Shown piece by piece: positions 1 through 6,988 of a DNA stretch of 7,808 nucleotides (position 1 is the stretch's first letter; the number at the start of each line of letters is the position of its first letter). The position numbers and the translations under genes were made by a program. Source of the DNA: an uncultured Clostridia bacterium (GTDB lineage: Bacteria; Bacillota; Clostridia; Oscillospirales; Ruminococcaceae); contig CAMDZU010000051.1 of the NCBI GenBank assembly GCA_945910715.1, forward strand, positions 1 through 7,808. The letters run 5' to 3'. The notes beneath the pieces are model-generated. The model had not been told where the DNA came from and did not search any database. It was given only the letters and a program-made list of their open reading frames with translations.

Positions 1-2
1 AT

Positions 3-563
3 ATCACCGAATCCGACATTGTACTTGTAAAGGAAATCAAGAACAATACCGACGTAAAGGACCTTGAAAAGCTTGCAAAGTCAATTTCCGACACACTTTC
101 AAGCGAGTTCTTCACAAGGGTTAACGTTGGTATCGGCACTCCCGTTGTGGGCGTAAAGGACCTTGCACGCTCCTTCAAGGAAGCCCAGATGGCTCTTGAG
201 GTCGGTAAGGTATTCGACACGGACAAGACTATTGTAAGCTATGATAACTTAGGTATTGCAAGACTTATTTATCATCTGCCTACAACTCTCTGCGAAACCT
301 TCCTTAAGGAGGTTTTCAAGAAGGGCTCAATCGAATCCCTGGACCACGAAACACTGTTCACAATCCAGCGTTTCTTTGAAAACAACCTTAACGTATCGGA
401 AACCTCGAGAAAGCTGTTCGTACACAGAAATACGCTGGTTTACAGACTTGACAAAATCAAGAAGCTTACAGGACTTGATCTTCGTGAGTTCGACCATGCC
501 ATTATCTTCAAAATTGCACTCATGGTCAAGAAGTATCTGTCCGCAGACCCCGTTAAGTTCTGA
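3..563 (+). CDS. CdaR/PucR-family transcriptional regulator, C-terminal part (5' end outside window)
   Basis: The reading frame is open from the window edge (first whole codon at 3) to TGA at 561-563, giving about 186 residues of the C-terminal part of a longer protein. A GTG at 147 lies inside a conserved domain and is not a credible start. The first part (reading VNVGIGTPVVGVKDLARSF, then an AQMALEVG stretch) resembles the degenerate GGDEF-like domain of CdaR-type regulators. The last ~65 residues match the PucR C-terminal helix-turn-helix: a helix around FFENNLNVSETSRKLFVHRN, then NTLVYRLDKIKKLTGLDL, in which the vHrNTl.YRl.ki..lTG pattern is diagnostic. Known members are DNA-binding regulators of sugar-acid, purine or amino-acid metabolism; the N-terminal sensory part that would show the ligand is missing, so the target is unknown. 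It runs in the same direction as ftsE but is separated from it by 135 bp with a possible terminator, so it is probably a separate transcription unit. Confidence 0.85.
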   Translation: MTESDIVLVKEIKNNTDVKDLEKLAKSISDTLSSEFFTRVNVGIGTPVVGVKDLARSFKEAQMALEVGKVFDTDKTIVSYDNLGIARLIYHLPTTLCETFLKEVFKKGSIESLDHETLFTIQRFFENNLNVSETSRKLFVHRNTLVYRLDKIKKLTGLDLREFDHAIIFKIALMVKKYLSADPVKF

Positions 564-588
564 TTGAAGCCGCAATAAAGGATAGCAG

Positions 589-620
589 AACCCTGACGTT
601 TTTCTGACGCCAAGGGTTTT
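589..620 (+). terminator. possible weak intrinsic terminator after the CdaR/PucR-like gene
   Basis: AACCCT at 589-594 pairs with AGGGTT at 613-618. An interrupted inner stem (CGT near 597-599 with ACG near 607-609) brackets a short T-rich loop. The 3' arm runs into only four T (617-620). The location, 26 bp after the stop codon, is right for a terminator, but the stem is imperfect and the T tract short, so it may only partly stop transcription. Confidence 0.4.
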
Positions 621-645
621 GTGGTGTTATCGGAACAGGAAAACG

Positions 646-668
646 GCACTGAAAAAAGCAGTCAGTGC
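646..668. repeat. perfect 7-bp inverted repeat upstream of ftsE
   Basis: GCACTGA at 646-652 and TCAGTGC at 662-668 are exact reverse complements around a 9-base A-rich spacer. No T tract follows on the + strand, so it does not look like a + strand terminator. It lies 30 bp before the ftsE start and could be a leader hairpin or a protein-binding dyad. I see no convincing -35/-10 pair in 564-698. Confidence 0.5.
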
Positions 669-698
669 AGCTGTATCAAAAAGGAATGATTATTTTTA

Positions 699-1397
699 AT
701 GGTTGAATTGAAGAATGTTGACGTTCATTACAAGGACGGCGGCAGAAACGGAGTTGACGCCTTAAACGAGGTAAACCTGCGCATTAACGACGGCGAATTC
801 GTGTTTATTGTGGGCAACAGCGGCGCAGGAAAAAGCACGCTGTTAAAGCTGCTTATGCGTGAAATTGTGCCCACAAGCGGCAGAGTTTTTGTAAACGGCT
901 ATAACCTTTCAAAGCTCAAAGGCAGAAAAATCCCCTATTTCCGCCGCTCTATCGGTATGATTTTCCAGGATTTCCGCCTTATTCCAAACCTTACGGTTTA
1001 TGAGAATGTGGCCTTTGTCCTGCGCGTCACCGACCGCTCAAACAAGTACATACGCCAGAGAGTGCCTTATGTGCTCAATCTTGTTAAATTAAGCGACAAA
1101 GCGAAATTCTACCCCGGACAGCTTTCGGGCGGCGAGCAGCAGCGTGTTGCTATTGCGAGAGCCTTTGCCTCCGACCCGGGACTTATAATTGCGGACGAGC
1201 CTACGGGAAATATCGACCCTGAGCTTTCCTACGAAATAGTGGAGCTGCTCAAGGACATCAATCGCTGCGGCACAACGGTAATAATGGTAACTCACGAGCA
1301 CGACCTTGTAAAATACTTCGGCGGCAGAATTATCAAGCTGAAGAACGGCTCGGTTGTGAACGATACCTATATAGGAGGCAGCGATGAAGGGGAGTAA
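699..1397 (+). CDS. ftsE: cell-division ABC-type ATPase FtsE
   Basis: A 232-residue cytoplasmic ATPase that pairs with FtsX and drives activation of peptidoglycan hydrolases at the division site or cell wall. All ABC ATPase signatures are intact: Walker [10 protein letters not shown] at 39-47, Q-loop Gln90 in IFQDFRL, signature LSGGEQQR at 142-149, Walker B LIIADEP at 162-168 with catalytic Glu167, D-loop GNID and switch His199 in VTHEHD. The segment [20 protein letters not shown] is typical of FtsE rather than of a general transporter ATPase, and the adjacent ftsX confirms the assignment. Length is near the usual 220-230. The ATG at 699 has an in-frame stop just upstream at 687-689. The nearest Shine-Dalgarno-like AAGGA (681-685) is 13 bases away, longer than optimal. 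It is probably the first gene of the operon through lysS. Confidence 0.96.
   Translation: MVELKNVDVHYKDGGRNGVDALNEVNLRINDGEFVFIVGNSGAGKSTLLKLLMREIVPTSGRVFVNGYNLSKLKGRKIPYFRRSIGMIFQDFRLIPNLTVYENVAFVLRVTDRSNKYIRQRVPYVLNLVKLSDKAKFYPGQLSGGEQQRVAIARAFASDPGLIIADEPTGNIDPELSYEIVELLKDINRCGTTVIMVTHEHDLVKYFGGRIIKLKNGSVVNDTYIGGSDEGE
1373..1378 (+). promoter_or_regulatory. ribosome binding site of ftsX inside ftsE
   Basis: AGGAGG lies 5 bases before the ftsX ATG at 1384, within the last codons of ftsE. This strong site fixes the ftsX start and the 14-bp overlap, suggesting translational coupling that would keep the two subunits balanced. Confidence 0.85.
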
Positions 1398-2298
1398 TTT
1401 TTCTTACCTTGTAAAGCAGGGTGTTGTTTCCGTATGGCACAACAGAATGATGTCCTTTGCAAGCTTCTGCATTATGATGGTAAGCCTGCTGCTTATCGGG
1501 CTTTCCGTACTTATTGCAATGGATATAAACATTGTTATCGGCAGCGCCGAGGAAAAAAACGAGGTGCTTGTCTATGTTGATTACAAAACCGACCAGACCA
1601 CCCTCAATCATATTGAAGACGTAATCAGGTCAAACGACAACGTTTCAAACGTTGTTTTCTATTCCGCAGACGAGGCGTGGGCTGACAAGCAGGAGGAAAT
1701 GAGCCGGTATTCAAGCGAGTATTCCAAGCTTTTTGAATACCTTGACGAAAACCCCATGCCCCATACCTTTAAAGTAACAATCGCCGACCTTACAAGAATA
1801 AACACAACCGCCGAACAGTTCAGGTCAATTGAGGGCATTGAAAGCGTTACTGCGCCTTACGATTACGCTACGTTCCTTGTAAGCATGAGAACCACCCTCG
1901 GTCTTATAGGCGGTGCTGTGCTTATTGCGCTTATTGTGGTCTGCGTTGTCATTGTGTACAACGCAACAAGAACAAGCGTTTTCTCCCGCCGCAAGGAAAT
2001 AAGCATTATGAAATACGTTGGCGCAACCAACTCATTTATTAAAATACCCTTCTTTATCGAGGGTATGTTTATAGGCGTCCTTGCAGGCGCTGCCTCGTGG
2101 GGACTTACAAAGCTTGCTTACGAAGCTGTGGTTTCCTTCTTCTCGGAGGATATTACATTGTGGCAGGTACTGGGACTGGCAAATCTTATTCCTTTTGAAA
2201 GCGTCACTTGGATAGTTCTGGGACTTAACTGCCTTGCAGGCGCATTGCTTGGCGCATTGGGCACAGTATTCAGTATGGGCAAACATCTTAAGGTATGA
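1384..2298 (+). CDS. ftsX: cell-division membrane protein FtsX
   Basis: A 304-residue integral membrane partner of FtsE. The cytoplasmic N-terminus (VKQGVVSVWHNRMMSFAS) is typical of FtsX. A first membrane helix (about 25-47) is followed by an extracellular domain (about 50-168) containing the NPMPHTFKV stretch common in FtsX. Three more helices follow (about 171-194, 220-245 and 275-297), with the conserved cytoplasmic loop RRKEISIMKYVGAT (202-215) that contacts the ATPase. The four-helix layout and length match Gram-positive FtsX. FtsX does not transport a substrate; it passes the ATPase cycle of FtsE to an extracellular coiled-coil partner, for which the next gene is the obvious candidate. 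The start overlaps the end of ftsE by 14 bp. Confidence 0.96.
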   Translation: MKGSNFSYLVKQGVVSVWHNRMMSFASFCIMMVSLLLIGLSVLIAMDINIVIGSAEEKNEVLVYVDYKTDQTTLNHIEDVIRSNDNVSNVVFYSADEAWADKQEEMSRYSSEYSKLFEYLDENPMPHTFKVTIADLTRINTTAEQFRSIEGIESVTAPYDYATFLVSMRTTLGLIGGAVLIALIVVCVVIVYNATRTSVFSRRKEISIMKYVGATNSFIKIPFFIEGMFIGVLAGAASWGLTKLAYEAVVSFFSEDITLWQVLGLANLIPFESVTWIVLGLNCLAGALLGALGTVFSMGKHLKV

Positions 2299-2324
2299 CG
2301 TTTAATTGCGGCAGAATCCGGAAT

Positions 2325-2329
2325 GGAGG
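2325..2329 (+). promoter_or_regulatory. ribosome binding site that decides the M23 peptidase start
   Basis: GGAGG lies 6 bases before the ATG at 2336. An in-frame TTG at 2306 would add ten residues but has no such site and would put non-basic residues ahead of the signal sequence. The ATG at 2331 is followed directly by a stop. The ATG at 2336 is therefore the start chosen. Confidence 0.85.
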
Positions 2330-2335
2330 TATGTA

Positions 2336-3667
2336 ATGAAACGCAAAAAAATCAAGAAATTTCTGAAAGCGACATCTTTTGCTGTAATTTTTGCCATTTG
2401 CTGTGGTATAATAATACAGCCCACAGAAAACAACGTTGTTCATTCCGTAACAACGTCCGAGCTTGAGGAAAAAATAAACGAGCTGAAAAAGCAGAACGAG
2501 GATCTTGACAATCAGATTTCTCAGATTGACGCCGACATTGCCGATAGTCAGGAGCTTCAGAATTTAGCTTATCAAAAGCTGGTCAATCAAAAGGAAGAAA
2601 TTGATTATCTCAACAATCAGATTTATTACAAAGAGCAGGATATAAGCGACAAGCAGAAAGCTATTGAGGATCTTGACGACAGCATAAAGCTCAAAGAGGC
2701 GGAAATCGAGGACAAGAAGCAGCAGATTGCCGACCTTGAACAGCAGAACAAGGAAAATATCTACAAGTTCGGTCAGATTATCCGTGTAATGTACATAACC
2801 TCAAACGAGGACGTGTTCTCTGTTCTTATGGGCTCTCAGGACTTCAACGACCTGCTTATCAGAACCGAGCTTATGAAGAATATCGGCGAGCAGAACGAAA
2901 GGTTTATGAACGAGCTGCTTGCTTCAATAGACGATTTAGAGGAAAAGAACAGGCAGCTTGCCGACAATATTGTTCAGCTTCAGGCGGAGCAGAAAAAGCT
3001 TGAGGAAGAAAAGGCGGAGCTTGAAGCGGAGAAGGCGGACCTTGAAACAAAGTGCGCTGAAAGCAAGACCCTGCAGGCACAGTACAACAGCGATTACAAT
3101 ACTTATTCAACCCAGATTGCCGACTTTGAGGCAAAGCAGGATAACCTTGAATATCAGAAAAAGCTTAACGCAAGCGAGGTTGCTGATTACGAGGAGCAGA
3201 TTCAGGAGCTTATCAGGGCGGCTCAGGCTGCGGCAAGCGGCGACGTTATTTACGATAACGGCGAATGGTTATGGCCATTAAGCAGCAAGTATCATCTGAT
3301 TACCACCTATTTCGGCTACGATTCCTGGAGAAACGGCAACCATTCGGGCATAGACGTGGGTAACTCGGGCATAAACGGCGCTAACATCTACGCTTCAAAG
3401 GGCGGCGAGGTTATCGTTGCAAAGCAGAGTTATGTTCCCGGCTACAGCTACGGAAAATACGTTGTTATCGACCACGGCGACGGCTATTCAACACTGTACG
3501 GACACTGCAGCGAGGTTTATGTGTCCGTAGGACAGAAGGTTAATCAGGGTGAAATTATTGCTGCGGTAGGCTCGACAGGCTGGTCAACAGGGCCTCATCT
3601 TCACTTTGAGGTTCGCATAAACGGCGTTCCGCAGAATCCGTTTAACTATGTTTCGCTTCCGGGCTAA
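2336..3667 (+). CDS. secreted coiled-coil M23 (LytM/EnvC-like) peptidoglycan endopeptidase, likely FtsEX partner
   Basis: A 443-residue exported protein. The N-terminus is basic (MKRKKIKK) with a hydrophobic stretch at about 12-28, acting as signal peptide or anchor. Residues ~40-140 and ~178-300 are long coiled coils rich in E, K, Q and L. Between them a less charged segment (RVMYITSNEDVFSVLMGSQD, 150-169) resembles the hairpin region of PcsB/CwlO/EnvC-type FtsEX partners. After a small-residue linker (AAQAAASG) comes an M23 domain, ~311-443. Expected zinc ligands are present: HSGID (His336, Asp340) and the second His of HLHFE (His423); His390 in YGHC and His421 are the other conserved active-site histidines. 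M23 enzymes cut peptide cross-links in peptidoglycan. The intact site contrasts with E. coli EnvC, which only activates amidases. Position right after ftsX supports an FtsEX-controlled hydrolase; physical interaction is inferred. Confidence 0.92.
   Translation: MKRKKIKKFLKATSFAVIFAICCGIIIQPTENNVVHSVTTSELEEKINELKKQNEDLDNQISQIDADIADSQELQNLAYQKLVNQKEEIDYLNNQIYYKEQDISDKQKAIEDLDDSIKLKEAEIEDKKQQIADLEQQNKENIYKFGQIIRVMYITSNEDVFSVLMGSQDFNDLLIRTELMKNIGEQNERFMNELLASIDDLEEKNRQLADNIVQLQAEQKKLEEEKAELEAEKADLETKCAESKTLQAQYNSDYNTYSTQIADFEAKQDNLEYQKKLNASEVADYEEQIQELIRAAQAAASGDVIYDNGEWLWPLSSKYHLITTYFGYDSWRNGNHSGIDVGNSGINGANIYASKGGEVIVAKQSYVPGYSYGKYVVIDHGDGYSTLYGHCSEVYVSVGQKVNQGEIIAAVGSTGWSTGPHLHFEVRINGVPQNPFNYVSLPG
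3008..3049 (+). repeat. two 21-bp near-identical units coding coiled-coil heptads
   Basis: Units 3008-3028 and 3029-3049 encode EKAELEA and EKADLET and share most bases. This is an in-frame heptad duplication inside the second coiled coil of the M23 protein, a common way such rods lengthen. Confidence 0.6.
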
Positions 3668-3687
3668 GACAAAAGGATGGACAATTT

Positions 3688-4902
3688 ATGAACAAAAAGC
3701 TATCATTGGGCGTTACAATAAGCTTGATTGCAATTGCCTGTGCGATAACCTTTGTTGTGACAATGACAACCTCCCTGAATATGTACAACCGCAAAATTGC
3801 AGGCGTACAGCAGCGTGAGGAAATTTATACAAAAATGGAGGAAATAGACTCCTTTGTAAGAAGCAACGCCCTTGCCGACGTTGACGAGGACGAGCTGGTA
3901 AACAGCATTATGAACGGCTATATCGACGGTATTGACGATGATTACGCAAGATATTACAGCCCTTCCGAATACTATCAGAAGCAGCAGATTGAAAGCGGTA
4001 CGCTTATCGGCACAGGCATTGTGGCTGTCCGTGATGAAAGCGGCTACGTCCGTGCGGAAAGCGTTTATGCAGGCTCACCTGCCTACGAGCAGGGAATCAT
4101 TGCAGGTGACATTATCACCTCCGTAAACAAAACCAGTGTTCTTGAAATGGGTGCAGACGCAGCTATAAAGCAGCTTACAGGGGACGAGGGCACAAGGCTT
4201 ACCCTTACAATACAGCGTGGAGGGCAGGAAATAACAAATGTGCTTGTCCGCCGCTCCTTTAAAATTTCGACCGTTGCAGGAAGGCTTGTGGACAGCTACG
4301 GATACATCAGAATTTCCACCTTTAACAGCCTTACCGCCGACAGATTTTCAACAAAGGTTGACGAGCTGCTGGCGCAGGAGGTAAACGGCTTTGTTATTGA
4401 CCTGAGAGATAACTCGGGTACATATTTCGGCGCAGTTGAGGGAATACTTAACAGGCTTATGTCTGAGTCGGTTGCCGCAAAGGCAATTTACAAGGACGGT
4501 ACGGAAAAGGTGCTTGTTTCAACTACCAGCGAGCAGTCGGTGAATAAGCCTATCATTGTGCTTGTAAACGAAAATACCCTTGGTCCTGCGGAGCTGATTG
4601 CGGTTTCCCTGAGGGATTACAAGGGCGCAGTAATTGTGGGCGCAGGTACAAAGGGAAGATGCAGACTTTCCGAAGTGAAGAGCTTCAAGGACGGCTCAGC
4701 GGTTGAAATAACCGTTGCTGAAATAAAGCCAACAGGTTCTGAGTCCTACGAGGAAACAGGAGTAAAGCCCGAATACGCTGTGGATATGGATGGCGTGGCT
4801 ATGGATACGGAAGTAAGCGACCTTTCCGCAACCAACGACCCGCAGATCAAGAAAGCCTTTGAGGTAATACTGACATTAAAGCAGACTTCTGCTGATGAAT
4901 AA
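3688..4902 (+). CDS. membrane-anchored PDZ/S41 C-terminal-processing-protease homologue, predicted catalytically inactive
   Basis: A 404-residue protein with an N-terminal membrane helix (about 7-30) placing the rest outside the cell. A helical segment with GYIDGIDDDYARYYSP matches the CtpA/CtpB N-terminal region. A PDZ domain follows (about 104-185, with GSPAYEQGIIAGDIITSVN), then the S41 core (about 195-375). Overall architecture and length fit the CtpB family. At the active site, families normally read S-A-S-A-S-E with the nucleophile in the middle, F-G-K-G 25 residues on, and Gln four further. Here the aligned stretch reads TLGPAEL (297-303), giving Gly299, Arg324 and Ser328 in place of Ser, Lys and Gln. 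The usual NPGG motif is also altered to NSGT (242-245). The frame is undamaged, so this looks like a maintained pseudoenzyme, not a decayed gene. The start has AAAGGA at 3672-3677, 20 bp after the M23 gene. A scaffold or adaptor role for the neighbouring hydrolase is inference. Confidence 0.88.
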   Translation: MNKKLSLGVTISLIAIACAITFVVTMTTSLNMYNRKIAGVQQREEIYTKMEEIDSFVRSNALADVDEDELVNSIMNGYIDGIDDDYARYYSPSEYYQKQQIESGTLIGTGIVAVRDESGYVRAESVYAGSPAYEQGIIAGDIITSVNKTSVLEMGADAAIKQLTGDEGTRLTLTIQRGGQEITNVLVRRSFKISTVAGRLVDSYGYIRISTFNSLTADRFSTKVDELLAQEVNGFVIDLRDNSGTYFGAVEGILNRLMSESVAAKAIYKDGTEKVLVSTTSEQSVNKPIIVLVNENTLGPAELIAVSLRDYKGAVIVGAGTKGRCRLSEVKSFKDGSAVEITVAEIKPTGSESYEETGVKPEYAVDMDGVAMDTEVSDLSATNDPQIKKAFEVILTLKQTSADE

Positions 4903-4934
4903 AAATAATAAAAACACATATATGGAGGACAATT

Positions 4935-5411
4935 ATGGCAGCAAAACAGACAGTTTTAACTAAGGAAGGTCTTGCAAAGTTAGAGGACGAGCTTGAAGAG
5001 CTCAAAACCGTCAAAAGACGTGAAATTGCAGAAAAAATCAAGGTAGCCCTTTCTTTCGGCGACTTATCGGAAAACTCCGAGTATGACGAAGCTAAGAATG
5101 AGCAGGGTATCATTGAAGCAAGAATTGCCGAAATCGAAGCAACCCTTATGAACGTTCAGGTGCTTGATTCCGACAATCTTTCAACCGAAACAATTCAGAT
5201 AGGCAACAAAATTACAGTTAAGGATATTGAAGCAAACGAAATCCTTGTTCTTCACATTGTAGGCTCAAAAGAAGTTGATATGAAGGCAGGCAAAATCTCC
5301 GACGAATCCCCTGTTGGCAAGGCTGTTATCGGTCATTCAAAGGGCGATATAGTTGACGTTGAAGCACCGTCAGGCGTTCTCCAGTTTGAGATTATCGACA
5401 TTTCCAAGTAA
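4935..5411 (+). CDS. greA: transcription elongation (transcript cleavage) factor GreA
   Basis: A 158-residue cytoplasmic protein that enters the RNA polymerase secondary channel and stimulates cleavage of backtracked RNA. The N-terminal coiled coil (about 10-76) carries the hallmark tip GDLSENSEYDEAKNEQG (42-58), in which Asp43 and Glu46 are the acidic residues equivalent to those acting at the polymerase active centre. The C-terminal FKBP-like domain (about 83-158) shows SDESPVGKAVIGHSKGD and ends in the usual VLQFEIIDI. Length is exactly typical. GGAGG at 4924-4928, 6 bases before the ATG, fixes the start. It lies 32 bp after the S41 gene and 22 bp before lysS; greA-lysS is a common pair in Firmicutes. 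Confidence 0.97.
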   Translation: MAAKQTVLTKEGLAKLEDELEELKTVKRREIAEKIKVALSFGDLSENSEYDEAKNEQGIIEARIAEIEATLMNVQVLDSDNLSTETIQIGNKITVKDIEANEILVLHIVGSKEVDMKAGKISDESPVGKAVIGHSKGDIVDVEAPSGVLQFEIIDISK

Positions 5412-5416
5412 GATAC

Positions 5417-5423
5417 AGAAAGG
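5417..5423 (+). promoter_or_regulatory. ribosome binding site that decides the lysS start
   Basis: AGAAAGG lies 10 bases before the ATG at 5434. The frame is open further upstream, inside greA, but that extension has no lysyl-tRNA synthetase character, so 5434 is the chosen start. Confidence 0.6.
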
Positions 5424-5433
5424 CATTGACGTA

Positions 5434-6942
5434 ATGAGCAATATTGAAGAAAACAACGTAGAATTAACCGAAGAGGAAGTTCAGCAGAATATAAGTGAAC
5501 AGCATCAGATTCGTCTTGACAAGCTTGCCGAATTAAAGGCAAACGGCAAGAACCCCTACGAAATCACCAAGTTCCCCGTAACTCACCTTGCAAAGGCTAT
5601 CCGTGAGGACTTTGAAGCCCTTGAAAATCAGACAGTTTCCATTGCGGGCCGTATCACAAGCTGGAGAGATATGGGCAAGGCAAACTTTATCGACATCCGT
5701 GACGGCAGCGACAGAATGCAGGTTTATGTAAGAATTGACGACATCGGCGAGGAAACCTTCAAGGAATTCAAGAAGTGGGATTTAGGCGATATAGTAGGCG
5801 TAACAGGCTTTGTTTTCAGAACAAAAAGAGGGGAAATTTCCGTTCACTGCAAGGAAATCACTCTCCTTTCAAAATCCCTGCTTCCCCTTCCCGAAAAGTG
5901 GCACGGCTTAAAGGATAAGGAGGAGCGCTACAGAAAGCGCTACCTTGACCTTATCGCTAACCCGGAGGTAAAGGATACCTTTGTTACACGTTCAAGAATA
6001 CTCCGTGAAATCAGAAACTATCTTGACAATTTAGGCTATATCGAGGTTGACACTCCCGTACTGCACACTCTGGAAATCGGTGCGGCGGCAAGACCCTTTG
6101 TAACCCACCACAATGCTCTTGACATTGATATGTACCTCCGCATTGAAACGGAGCTTTACTTAAAGCGCCTTATCGTAGGCGGCTTTGACAGAGTTTACGA
6201 GGTTGGCCGTATCTTCAGAAACGAGGGTATGGACGCAACTCACAACCCCGAATTTACATCAATTGAAATGTATCAGGCTTATACCGATTACTACGGAATG
6301 ATGGACCTTATCGAGAATATGTACAGAACCGTTGCAATGAACGTCTGCGGAACCGATACTGTTCCCTACAGGGGAAATATGATTGAAATCGGCAAGCCGT
6401 GGGCAAGAATGACTATGATTGACGCTGTCAAGAAGTATGCCGACGCTGATTACAGAGAGTGGGCTGACGACGAGGCTGCAAGAGCCGTTGCAAAGGAAAA
6501 GCACGTTGAGGTTGACTCAACGGCAACAAAGGGCGATGTACTTATTGCACTTTTCGAGGAATTTGTAGAGGAAAAGCTTATTCAGCCAACAATCATCTAC
6601 GATTATCCTGTTGAAAACTCGCCTCTTGCAAAAAGAAAGCCCTCCGAGCCTGCATTCACAGAGCGTTTTGAGTATTTCATCAACGCTACCGAATTCGGCA
6701 ACGCTTTCTCCGAGCTTAACGACCCGATCGACCAGCGTGAGCGCTTCACAAAGCAGGTTGCCGCAAAGAGAGCGGCAGGCTTCAACGCAGAGGTTGACGA
6801 GGACTTCATTACAGCCCTTGAGTACGGTCTGCCTCCAACGGGCGGACTTGGAATGGGTCTTGACAGATTTGTAATGCTGCTGACCGACAGCGATTCCATC
6901 AGAGATGTGCTGCTGTTCCCCACAATGAAGCCCGAGAAGTAA
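5434..6942 (+). CDS. lysS: class II lysyl-tRNA synthetase
   Basis: A 502-residue cytoplasmic enzyme that charges tRNA-Lys with lysine using ATP, close to the usual 490-505. After an acidic N-terminal tail come RLDKLAELKANGKNPY and an OB-fold anticodon-binding domain (about 65-155, with GRITSWRDMGKANFIDIRDG). The class II core follows: motif 1 around LDNLGYIEVDTPVL, then GAAARPFVTHHNALDIDMYL, motif 2 VGRIFRNEGMDATHNPEFT with Arg262 and Glu264, and motif 3 GLGMGLDRFVML with Arg478. Late conserved segments YPVENSPLAKR and EYGLPPTGGLGMG are intact, so it should be active. The common PIAGGAAARPF and IAPELYLKRL segments read TLEIGAAARPF and IETELYLKRL, minor variation. It is probably the last gene of the operon, followed by terminators; no T-box leader is visible ahead of it. 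Confidence 0.97.
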   Translation: MSNIEENNVELTEEEVQQNISEQHQIRLDKLAELKANGKNPYEITKFPVTHLAKAIREDFEALENQTVSIAGRITSWRDMGKANFIDIRDGSDRMQVYVRIDDIGEETFKEFKKWDLGDIVGVTGFVFRTKRGEISVHCKEITLLSKSLLPLPEKWHGLKDKEERYRKRYLDLIANPEVKDTFVTRSRILREIRNYLDNLGYIEVDTPVLHTLEIGAAARPFVTHHNALDIDMYLRIETELYLKRLIVGGFDRVYEVGRIFRNEGMDATHNPEFTSIEMYQAYTDYYGMMDLIENMYRTVAMNVCGTDTVPYRGNMIEIGKPWARMTMIDAVKKYADADYREWADDEAARAVAKEKHVEVDSTATKGDVLIALFEEFVEEKLIQPTIIYDYPVENSPLAKRKPSEPAFTERFEYFINATEFGNAFSELNDPIDQRERFTKQVAAKRAAGFNAEVDEDFITALEYGLPPTGGLGMGLDRFVMLLTDSDSIRDVLLFPTMKPEK

Positions 6943-6968
6943 AAAAACGGCATAACAAAGCCATTTTT
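6943..6968 (+). terminator. short A/T-flanked terminator-like hairpin directly after lysS
   Basis: AAAAA-c-GGC (6943-6951) pairs with GCC-a-TTTTT (6960-6968) around an 8-base loop, with one mismatch. The GC core is only three pairs, but the A tract, hairpin and five T form a terminator layout immediately after the lysS stop. The layout is symmetric and could also act on the other strand. Confidence 0.5.
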
Positions 6969-6988
6969 GGAAGCGAGTAATAAGAAAT

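Noticed and set aside
147..563. GTG at 147 as the start of a short HTH protein
   Set aside because: The frame is open to the window edge, and the residues before 147 continue the GGDEF-like domain of the same family, so this is the tail of a longer gene.
2306..2335. TTG at 2306 as the start of the M23 peptidase
   Set aside because: It has no ribosome binding site, and the ATG at 2336 has GGAGG at 6 bases and begins directly with a basic signal-peptide N-region.
2336..2410. Lipoprotein signal (FAICCG) in the M23 protein
   Set aside because: The residues before the cysteines do not fit the L-[AS]-[GA]-C lipobox, so an ordinary signal peptide or anchor is preferred.
4880..4893. AGCAGA-CT-TCTGCT palindrome at the end of the S41 gene as a terminator
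   Set aside because: It lies within codons, has too small a loop for the full stem, and has no T tract after it.
5353..5433. 27-residue N-terminal extension of lysS inside greA
   Set aside because: The extension is the greA 3' end read in another frame, has no synthetase character, and lacks a ribosome binding site.
6603..6953. 116-codon minus-strand open frame opposite lysS
   Set aside because: It is antisense to a highly conserved synthetase region and its product resembles no family I recognise; it is a shadow of lysS codon bias.
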